A stretch of 15,825 nucleotides of DNA. It comes from Paracoccaceae bacterium (GTDB lineage Bacteria; Pseudomonadota; Alphaproteobacteria; Rhodobacterales; Rhodobacteraceae). Position 1 is the stretch's first letter. Every line of letters starts with the position of its first letter. Both the position numbers and the translations under genes were made by a program. Positions 7,609 through 13,411 of the stretch are shown here, one piece after another. The stretch lies in the NCBI GenBank assembly GCA_029881635.1, contig JAOUMG010000005.1, forward strand, positions 1 through 15,825, read 5' to 3'. Under the pieces are notes generated by a model, which saw only the letters and a list, made by a program, of their open reading frames with translations, did not search any database and was not told where the DNA came from.

Positions 7609-8958
7609 GTGATCACGCATACCGAGGGTGAATCCAATACCTCTGAGGCCCGCCAGGCCTGGGCTGCGCGGCATCCTGACGGGGCGACACGGGACCTTCT
7701 GGCGCGGGATTCGAATGCGTTTATGCATCAGTCGCTGTCGTCGCCCTGCGTGTCCACCATCGCCAAGGCCGAAGGCATCTGGATCGAAGATACTGCCGGG
7801 CGGCGGTATATGGATTTCCATGGAAATTCGGTCCACCACATCGGCTATGGTCATCCCCGTTTGGTCGCCGCGATCAAGGCGCAGCTTGACGCGCTGAGTT
7901 TTGCCCCGCGCCGGTTTACCAACGAGGTGTCGGTGGAGCTGGCCGAAGCACTGGCCGAGATTGCGCCGGGCGACCTTGGCAAGGTTCTCTTTACGACCGG
8001 GGGGTCCGATGCGAATGAAGTTGCGCTGAAGATCGCCCGCGCCGCTACAGGCCGGTTCAAGACCCTGAGTTTCTGGGATGCGTTTCATGGTGCCGGGTTT
8101 GGGGCCGCGAGCGTTGGCGGTGAGGCCACCTTCCGCAGTCATATCGCCGGGCCCTTGTTGCCGGGCGCGGAACATGTTGCACCTTTCAACTGCTATCACT
8201 GCGCTTATGGTCACCCCGGGCCGGAGGCCTGCGGGCTCGCTTGTGCGAAGATGGTCGACTATGTGCTGGACCGGGAAGGCGATGTCGCAGCCGTAATCGC
8301 CGAACCGATGCGGGCGGTGCCGGTTGTCCCGCCCCCCGGCTTCTGGAAAGCGGTGCAGGCGGCCTGCAAACGCAGGGGCACACTGCTTATCATGGACGAA
8401 ATCCCGACCGGGCTTGGCAAGACCGGCAGGATGTTCGCGTTTGAGCATGATGAGGTGATCCCGGATATCGTCACCATGGGCAAGGCGCTGGGCGGGGGCA
8501 TCCTGCCCATTGCGGCGGTGGTGGCGCGGCCACATCTCGATGTCTGCGGCGATTTTGCCATCGGCCACTATACCCACGAAAAGAACCCTGTCACCGCCCG
8601 GGCGGCGCTGACCACCATCGCCATCATTCGCGAAGAAGGTCTTGTCGAGCGGTCCGCCGAACTCGGGGCCTATGCGCTTGACCGCTTGGCGCCGCTATTG
8701 ACGAAAAGCGCCTTTGTCGGCGACATCCGGGGCCGTGGCCTGATGTTCGGCGTCGAGATCGTCGAGGACAAGGCGGGCCGTATCCAGGCCCCCGACAGGG
8801 CGGAACGGATCTACTACCGCTGTCTGGAGGCCGGGCTCAGTTTCAAGATTAGTGCAGGTTCGGTGCTGACCCTTTCGCCGCCCCTGACGATTGAAAAGGA
8901 CGACCTCGACCGCGCCCTTGGCATCGTCGAAGCCGCCATTCTGGCCGAGGCCGGCTGA
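7609..8958 (+). CDS. pbfA: Probable (R)-1-hydroxy-2-aminoethylphosphonate ammonia-lyase PbfA (class III aminotransferase fold)
   Basis: PbfA uses PLP to remove ammonia from (R)-1-hydroxy-2-aminoethylphosphonate, giving phosphonoacetaldehyde, which PhnY and PhnA finish. The 449-residue protein has the class III (ornithine-aminotransferase-like) fold: MDFHGNSVHHIGYGHP (68-83), the PLP phosphate loop TTGGSDANE (129-137), FHGAGFGA (159-166), AEP (231-233), Asp263 in IMDEIPTGLGKTG and Schiff-base Lys292 in TMGKALGGG. The start is GTG at 7609 with GAGG at 7600-7603; no ATG fits the N-terminal homology. A four-cysteine cluster, C195-x2-C198-x9-C208-x3-C212, stands out. The assignment rests on operon position behind phnW-phnA-phnY and on the resemblance of the HGNSVH region to PbfA as I remember it. 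A second transaminase for 2-aminoethylphosphonate or another omega-amino acid is the main alternative. Confidence 0.78.
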   Translation: MITHTEGESNTSEARQAWAARHPDGATRDLLARDSNAFMHQSLSSPCVSTIAKAEGIWIEDTAGRRYMDFHGNSVHHIGYGHPRLVAAIKAQLDALSFAPRRFTNEVSVELAEALAEIAPGDLGKVLFTTGGSDANEVALKIARAATGRFKTLSFWDAFHGAGFGAASVGGEATFRSHIAGPLLPGAEHVAPFNCYHCAYGHPGPEACGLACAKMVDYVLDREGDVAAVIAEPMRAVPVVPPPGFWKAVQAACKRRGTLLIMDEIPTGLGKTGRMFAFEHDEVIPDIVTMGKALGGGILPIAAVVARPHLDVCGDFAIGHYTHEKNPVTARAALTTIAIIREEGLVERSAELGAYALDRLAPLLTKSAFVGDIRGRGLMFGVEIVEDKAGRIQAPDRAERIYYRCLEAGLSFKISAGSVLTLSPPLTIEKDDLDRALGIVEAAILAEAG

Positions 8959-8970
8959 CGGTTTCAGCCG
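8952..8970. terminator. Shared hairpin at the convergent ends of pbfA and the saccharopine dehydrogenase-like gene
   Basis: CGGCTGA (8952-8958) and TCAGCCG (8964-8970) form a perfect 7-bp stem with a five-base loop. The TGA of pbfA is the last three bases of the left arm, and the TGA of the opposite gene, read as TCA on the plus strand, is the first three of the right arm. Only five bases separate the two stops. No U-run follows on either strand, so strong intrinsic termination is unproven, but the symmetric position suggests a bidirectional stop. Confidence 0.5.
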
Positions 8971-10046
8971 TGGCGGCTCTTGTGGCCGATATTGTAGTAA
9001 TTGCCGGTGCGGGTCTGGAGGTACGGGGTCAGCGGGATCTCCTCCTGCTTCAGGAAGCCCTGGCTCGGCAGCTTGCCTTCCCGCACCATCTCGATCACTG
9101 CGACGACCGAGGCCGAGGTGGTCCAGGCAATCGCCGTCCGCCGCTTGCCGCCGATCTCAAGCGGATAGTAGGCGCGCACGAACTCCTTACGCTTCAGCTG
9201 GCCGTCGACCCAGCCCTCGGCGGCGACATGGACATAGACCACATCCTCATCCACAGGGGGCTTCGCATGGGTCAGGATCTTGCCCGCCGCCTCGCGGTTC
9301 TCACGCATCAGCAGTTCGTGGAAGAAGAAATTCATTAGCTCCACATGGCCGGGATAGCGCATGGTCTTGTAATCGAGGTTCTCGATCTTGTCGGCATAGG
9401 TCTCGCACATCGTGCCAAGCCCGCCCGAGGTGGTGAAGGCCTCCAGCTTCACGCCGTCGATATAGATCGTCTCCAGCCATTCCATCGCCGACACATTCTT
9501 GTGCACGCCCTCCTCGATCACCTCGCAATCGTTGAGATATTCGTTAACGACGCCCTCGGGCGACCAGTTGAAGGCGTAGCCGAGAAGCCCGGTCGGGTTC
9601 TGCGGCAGCGCGCCGACACGCAGGCGGATGGAGCGGACCTTGTCGAACATATCCGCAAGATGCGCGCCGACGATGCCGACGAAGCCGGGCGCAAGGCCGC
9701 ATTGCGGGGCCATGATGCCCTTGGAGGTCTCGGCAAGGCCGCGGATATGCTGGGTTGTCGGCACATCCTCGGTCAGGTCGAAATAATGGAGGCCGAGGCC
9801 ATGCGCGACGGTGGAGACGCCGATATTGAGGTGATAGGGCAGGCAGGAAAGAACCGCCTCCTGATCCTTCAGGATCGCGGTCAGTGCGTCCTTGTTGGTC
9901 AGGTCGGCAGCTTGGGTCGGGAAGGGGCAGCCCGAAACCTCACGCGCATCGACGCCGGTGACGGCAAATCCTGCCTCGGCCAAGAGTTCTGCGGCCAGAT
10001 GGCCGACCTTTCCGAGGCCGAGAACGGCAACCTTGTTGAACGACAT
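8964..10046 (-). CDS. Saccharopine dehydrogenase family protein (probable lysine catabolism)
   Basis: The 360-residue protein has an N-terminal Rossmann fold with VAVLGLGKVG (6-15) for NAD(P) binding, then a conserved CGLAPGFVGIVGAHLADMFD segment (116-135) and GALPQNPTGLLGYAFNWSPE (145-164), hallmarks of the saccharopine dehydrogenase/lysine 6-dehydrogenase catalytic domain. A C-terminal substrate domain follows and the length is normal. Two reactions are plausible: saccharopine + NAD+ to glutamate and 2-aminoadipate 6-semialdehyde, or direct oxidative deamination of lysine to the same semialdehyde. In both cases the product is the substrate of the ALDH7 enzyme encoded at 10879-12378 on the same strand. 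The start has AAAGGAAG six bases upstream of the ATG. A lysine-alpha-ketoglutarate reductase partner is not visible. Same-strand neighbours support lysine breakdown rather than biosynthesis. Confidence 0.82.
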   Translation of the reverse strand: MSFNKVAVLGLGKVGHLAAELLAEAGFAVTGVDAREVSGCPFPTQAADLTNKDALTAILKDQEAVLSCLPYHLNIGVSTVAHGLGLHYFDLTEDVPTTQHIRGLAETSKGIMAPQCGLAPGFVGIVGAHLADMFDKVRSIRLRVGALPQNPTGLLGYAFNWSPEGVVNEYLNDCEVIEEGVHKNVSAMEWLETIYIDGVKLEAFTTSGGLGTMCETYADKIENLDYKTMRYPGHVELMNFFFHELLMRENREAAGKILTHAKPPVDEDVVYVHVAAEGWVDGQLKRKEFVRAYYPLEIGGKRRTAIAWTTSASVVAVIEMVREGKLPSQGFLKQEEIPLTPYLQTRTGNYYNIGHKSRHG

Positions 10047-10290
10047 GACGCGCTTCCTTTTCTTGTCCGAACCCTCCGGCCTGCCGCCGGTTCACCGCCA
10101 CAATCGCCCGCGCGGCTGGCGATTTCTTCGGGTATTCCGGCGGTTTTGGCGGGGGAATGCAGAAAAGTGACGGGGGTGTCGGTCATTCTGTTGGGATGCG
10201 CCCAAAGTCGATTTATCACGTAATTTCTCAGCGCCTTGCACGTCCACTTCGAGACTCTAGCGGACACTACAAATATCGACCGACAGCTGG
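10047..10290. other. Intergenic region upstream of the saccharopine dehydrogenase-like gene
   Basis: No gene is convincingly supported here. The half next to the dehydrogenase is GC-rich and holds its ribosome site (10053-10060). The half next to the Imm26-like gene, from about 10190, is less GC-rich. A minus-strand frame beginning with ATG at 10186 and opening MTDTPVTFLHSPAKTAG has fair codon use for about 30 codons, but it then runs into the dehydrogenase start and becomes implausible. No clear promoter or repeat was recognised. Confidence 0.4.
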
Positions 10291-10770
10291 TTATTTGCCG
10301 ACGAAGTGGCCCTCGGCGAGCAACACGATAACCCCCATGCCCCAGGTAGTGAGTATTGGGAGGGAGTATTGCGCGGGTTTCGCGAAACCGAGGATATCAA
10401 ACCCGCGCACAACTCGTGCATGCCTGCTCGGCGCACAATCGAGTGTCAATGGCACCGATAGGTGGTCCGCACCAAGTGGACGATGACCCTCAATCTGAAA
10501 ACCGTTTGACGAGAACATCCGTGTATGCACCACACCGAAATCCAACAGTCGTGCGCCCGCGAGGGATTTGACGTTAGGTGGGGCGTCGCTACACCAATTC
10601 ATTAGCCCGGCCAGAAACATTCGCCTGTCGCGTGCGCCCGAAGTCATGTTGATCTGCAACACCCGCCCTGCTGCAAAATACCCGTTGCTGAGCGCAATTG
10701 GCCAATACTGGCCGGGCTCAAGATAGCTCGTCGACTTTGGACAAAACGGATATTCTCTCATCTTCATCAT
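10291..10770 (-). CDS. Imm26 / HocA-like small protein (possible orphan immunity protein)
   Basis: A 159-residue protein. The N-terminal segment PGQYWPIALSNGYFAAGRVL (19-38) has the pattern seen in Imm26-family proteins (acidic or Gly-Asp turn, hydrophobic, Pro-Leu-Ser-Gly, Gly-Arg-Val), and FQIEGHRPLG near residues 91-100 resembles the family's second conserved block. Imm26 proteins are often immunity partners of polymorphic toxins, but many family members, including those named after the phosphotriesterase HocA, are orphans of unknown role. No toxin gene is adjacent. The start is uncertain: ATG codons occur at 10770, 10767 and 10761 and none has a ribosome site. A promoter-like pair ends just before 10770, so translation could be leaderless. 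The gene splits two lysine-degradation genes and its base composition is less GC-rich, which suggests insertion. Domain call by eye. Confidence 0.6.
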   Translation of the reverse strand: MMKMREYPFCPKSTSYLEPGQYWPIALSNGYFAAGRVLQINMTSGARDRRMFLAGLMNWCSDAPPNVKSLAGARLLDFGVVHTRMFSSNGFQIEGHRPLGADHLSVPLTLDCAPSRHARVVRGFDILGFAKPAQYSLPILTTWGMGVIVLLAEGHFVGK

Positions 10771-10774
10771 GGAA

Positions 10775-10805
10775 ATAATACACGTTCGACGAACATCTTG
10801 GTCAA
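10775..10805 (-). promoter_or_regulatory. Putative sigma-70-like promoter of the Imm26-like gene
   Basis: On the minus strand TTGACC (10805-10800) is a good -35 box. It is followed after 17 bases by TGTATT (10782-10777), or after 19 bases by TATTAT (10780-10775). The downstream edge lies only four bases before the ATG at 10770. With the usual start site about seven bases past the -10 box, the transcript would begin at or near the start codon, matching the missing ribosome site. Prediction only. Confidence 0.35.
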
Positions 10806-10830
10806 GTCTCGCATTGTTCTTTGGTGACTA

Positions 10831-10877
10831 GAGTCATAACGCGGTCCCGGATCAAGTCCGAGACCGCTTTATGACTC
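10831..10877. terminator. Long imperfect palindrome immediately downstream of the ALDH7 gene
   Basis: The left arm 10831-10851 pairs with the right arm 10857-10877 at 19 of 21 positions around a five-base loop. It begins one base beyond the stop codon of the aldehyde dehydrogenase. The two mismatches become G-A and a G-U wobble when read from the minus strand, so RNA from the dehydrogenase side folds slightly better. No U-run follows. The core CCCGGATCAAGTCCG resembles a palindromic element that is, from memory, widespread in alphaproteobacterial genomes, so it may be a dispersed repeat used as a terminator. Confidence 0.6.
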
Positions 10878-10878
10878 C

Positions 10879-12378
10879 TCAGAAGTCGAACTTCACGCCC
10901 TGCGCCAGCGGCAGCTGGGCCGAATAGTTGATCGTGTTGGTCTGCCGCCGCATGTAGCCCTTCCAGGCGTCCGAGCCGCTTTCGCGTCCGCCGCCCGTCT
11001 CCTTCTCGCCACCGAAAGCCCCGCCGATCTCGGCGCCCGAGGGGCCGATATTGACGTTGGCGATGCCGCAGTCGGAGCCTGCGGCCGACAGGAACGCCTC
11101 GGCCTCGCGCATGTTCAGCGTGAAGATGCAGGACGACAGGCCCTGCGGCACGTCGTTCTGAATGGCGATAGCTTCCTCCAGCGTCTCGTAGCCCAGAACG
11201 TAGAGGATCGGCGCGAAGGTTTCGGTGCGCACGGTGTCAGTCTGTTTCGGCATCTCGGCAATCGCGGGTTCGACATAGGCGCCGCCCTGCGGTACGCCCG
11301 AGGTCACGGTCTTGCCGCCATGGACGGTGCCGCCCTCGGCCTTGGCCTTTTCCAAGGCCGCCTGCATCCGGTCGCGCGAGGCGTGGTCGATCAGCGGGCC
11401 GACAAGCGTCATCCCCTGACGCGGGTCACCGATGGGCAGTGAGGCGTAGGCCTTGGTCAGCTTCGCCACCAGATCGTCCTTGATCGAGTTATGCGCGATC
11501 AGTCGCCGCAAGGTCGTACAGCGTTGCCCGGCTGTGCCGACTGCCGAGAACACGATCCCACGCACCGCCATATCGATATCGGCCGAAGGCGCCACGATCA
11601 TCGCATTGTTGCCTCCAAGCTCAAGGATCGGCCGCCCCCAGCGCCCAGAGACCTTCGGGCCGACGATCCCGCCCATCCGGGTCGAGCCGGTGGCCGAGAC
11701 GATGGGCACGTCCTTGGAATTCACCAGCGCCTCGCCGATGGCCGGGCCACCGATGACCAGTTGCACCAGCCCCTCGTGTGCGTCGCCGAAACGGGCCAGC
11801 GCGCGTTCCATGATCTTCATCGAGGCCATGGCGGTCAGCGGTGTCTTTTCCGACGGTTTCCAGATCACCGGGTCGCCGCAGACCAAAGCGAGCGCCGTGT
11901 TCCACGACCAGACCGCGACGGGGAAGTTGAAGGCGGTGATGACGGCGCAGGGGCCGAGCGGGTGCCAGGTCTCCATCATCCGGTGGCCGGGGCGTTCGGA
12001 GGCGATGGTCAGGCCGTAAATCTGGCGCGAAAGGCCAACCGCGAAATCGCAGATGTCGATCATCTCCTGCACTTCGCCCAAGCCTTCGGAGGTGATCTTG
12101 CCCGCCTCAAGCGTCACGACGGCGCCAAGTTCGTCCTTCGCTGCGCGCAGTTCCTCGCCCAGCAGACGCACGAGTTCGCCCCGGCGCGGGGCGGGCACGG
12201 TGCGCCAGACTTTGAAGGCTTCCTGCGACTTCGCGATGATCTTCGCCATGTCGCCCGGGTCGGTCTCACGCACCTTCGCGACCTCCGCCCCATCAATCGG
12301 CGAATGCACGGCCAGCGTGCCTCCGGTCACTTCCGCTTTGGTCAGGCCCGCGGCCTTGAGAATGTCGTCGTGGCTCAT
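10879..12378 (-). CDS. amaB: L-2-aminoadipate-6-semialdehyde dehydrogenase (ALDH7 / antiquitin family)
   Basis: This enzyme oxidises 2-aminoadipate 6-semialdehyde (in equilibrium with piperideine-6-carboxylate) to 2-aminoadipate with NAD(P)+. The 499-residue protein shows Asn151 in AFNFP, Lys174 in WKPSEKTP, Glu253 in LELGGNN and nucleophile Cys287 in AGQRCTT. The C-terminal signature NIGPSGAEIGGAFGGEKETG, with GRESGSDAWKGYMRR just after it, is diagnostic of ALDH7/AmaB rather than betaine-aldehyde or succinate-semialdehyde enzymes. The start lies one base after the TAA of the acyltransferase-like gene, with a GGGAG ribosome site inside that gene's end, so the two are translationally close. 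It belongs to the - strand unit with the fused E1 and probably ends at the palindrome 10831-10877. Its place between gcdH and a saccharopine dehydrogenase-like gene supports lysine degradation. Confidence 0.9.
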   Translation of the reverse strand: MSHDDILKAAGLTKAEVTGGTLAVHSPIDGAEVAKVRETDPGDMAKIIAKSQEAFKVWRTVPAPRRGELVRLLGEELRAAKDELGAVVTLEAGKITSEGLGEVQEMIDICDFAVGLSRQIYGLTIASERPGHRMMETWHPLGPCAVITAFNFPVAVWSWNTALALVCGDPVIWKPSEKTPLTAMASMKIMERALARFGDAHEGLVQLVIGGPAIGEALVNSKDVPIVSATGSTRMGGIVGPKVSGRWGRPILELGGNNAMIVAPSADIDMAVRGIVFSAVGTAGQRCTTLRRLIAHNSIKDDLVAKLTKAYASLPIGDPRQGMTLVGPLIDHASRDRMQAALEKAKAEGGTVHGGKTVTSGVPQGGAYVEPAIAEMPKQTDTVRTETFAPILYVLGYETLEEAIAIQNDVPQGLSSCIFTLNMREAEAFLSAAGSDCGIANVNIGPSGAEIGGAFGGEKETGGGRESGSDAWKGYMRRQTNTINYSAQLPLAQGVKFDF

Positions 12379-12379
12379 C

Positions 12380-13411
12380 TTAGTCTCCCTTGGTGACGAT
12401 GCCGCGCTGGTCTTCCATTCCCATGGAGATCAGCAGAGGCTCCGCTTGTTGCCGTGTCTGAAAATCGGTTTTCGATCCCATGCTACGCCAATCGGCGAGG
12501 ATCAGCGACTGCGCCACCGCCCCGCCGAGCGTGGTGCCCGGCCCGGTGACGATGAAAAGATCCGGCGCGAATTCCCGCGCCGCGATCGTTACCGCATGGG
12601 TGAAGTCATAGGTCTCGGTCACCTGATGGCCGAGGGTGTAGTCCCAAAGCGCGTGCGTGTCTGTCGCGCCGGGCCACCAGATCGCCCCGCGCCCGTCGAT
12701 CATCGGCAGCCTTGGCTGACCGAAGAGCGAGGGCGCAAGCCGAGACCGGCCGCGTTCGGCGACCGGGGCCTGAAGCTGCGAATGGAAGGCCGCGTGATTG
12801 GCGAGCCGCATCGGGAACCGCCCCTGAACCGGCGGCACTGCGGTTTCGAAGGCCTTGAGCCCCGCCTCGTTCCCCGCCAGCACCAGCATGCCGCCGAGAT
12901 CGATGGAAAGCGTCAGGACATGATCCGCGCGGGTGGCGATCCCGGCCACCAGCGCTATCAGTTCCGCCTTACGCTCCGGATCGGGCCGCCAGTCTTCGCC
13001 GACAAACGGGTAGATCAGCTGGCCGCCGATCAGCGCCTCCTGCATCAGCCTGCCCATCGTGTTCACGACCTCGAACCCGGCGTCCGCCGTCAGTGCGCCG
13101 CCGCAGGCGAGCGCCGAATACCAGCCCATCGAATTGCCGGTGACTGCGACCACCTCGACCCCGTCAATGGCGGGAAAATCGCCAAGCGTCGCGGCATAGA
13201 TCAGCGCCGAGGCATTGTCGCCGCGGGTGTGTTTTGCCACCGAATAGCTGGCCGAACCGTCGAGCGCCGAGAGTGTCTCCTGCCCGAGTGCCTCACGCGC
13301 GATGTCGAATGACCCCAATAGCGCGCGGTCGGCGAAATGGCGCCCGAGGTAACCAAGCTCAGTCTTGGTATAGGTGCCCCGGCCGGGGCAGATGACGACG
13401 GCGGTTTTCAT
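12380..13411 (-). CDS. Atypical malonyltransferase-like acyltransferase (FabD/MAT fold), substrate unknown
   Basis: A 343-residue protein with the layout of malonyl-CoA:ACP transacylases. The nucleophile elbow is GNSMG (92-96, Ser94) rather than the usual GHSxG, and the catalytic His is probably His210 in NHAAFHS. The N-terminal GQG loop of FabD is replaced by CPGRG (8-12), and the Arg that binds a malonyl carboxylate is not obvious to me. These changes argue against a housekeeping FabD. The gene overlaps the E1 stop by four bases (ATGA at 13408-13411) and ends one base before the ALDH7 gene, so it is tightly built into a lysine-degradation operon. It might handle an acyl-CoA made by the pathway, act as a thioesterase or proofreading hydrolase, or load glutaryl or a related acyl group. 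No acyl carrier protein is visible. Fold confident, role unknown. Confidence 0.75.
   Translation of the reverse strand: MKTAVVICPGRGTYTKTELGYLGRHFADRALLGSFDIAREALGQETLSALDGSASYSVAKHTRGDNASALIYAATLGDFPAIDGVEVVAVTGNSMGWYSALACGGALTADAGFEVVNTMGRLMQEALIGGQLIYPFVGEDWRPDPERKAELIALVAGIATRADHVLTLSIDLGGMLVLAGNEAGLKAFETAVPPVQGRFPMRLANHAAFHSQLQAPVAERGRSRLAPSLFGQPRLPMIDGRGAIWWPGATDTHALWDYTLGHQVTETYDFTHAVTIAAREFAPDLFIVTGPGTTLGGAVAQSLILADWRSMGSKTDFQTRQQAEPLLISMGMEDQRGIVTKGD

Noticed and set aside
7447..8577. Minus-strand open frame of 376 codons opposite pbfA
   Set aside because: It lies antisense to a strongly supported PLP enzyme and crosses the phnY-pbfA gap with no recognisable domain.
9899..10267. Minus-strand open frame of 122 codons overlapping the start of the saccharopine dehydrogenase-like gene
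   Set aside because: Its second half is a frame shadow of the dehydrogenase N-terminus; the first 30 codons look mildly gene-like but no family was recognised and no ribosome site precedes its ATG codons.
10767..10796. Nine-codon mini-ORF ending in an ATGA overlap with the Imm26-like start
   Set aside because: Too short to distinguish from chance; its upstream sequence has only a weak ribosome-site match.
12053..13312. Plus-strand open frame of 419 codons opposite the ALDH7 and acyltransferase genes
   Set aside because: It spans two well-supported minus-strand genes and their junction and has no motif of its own.
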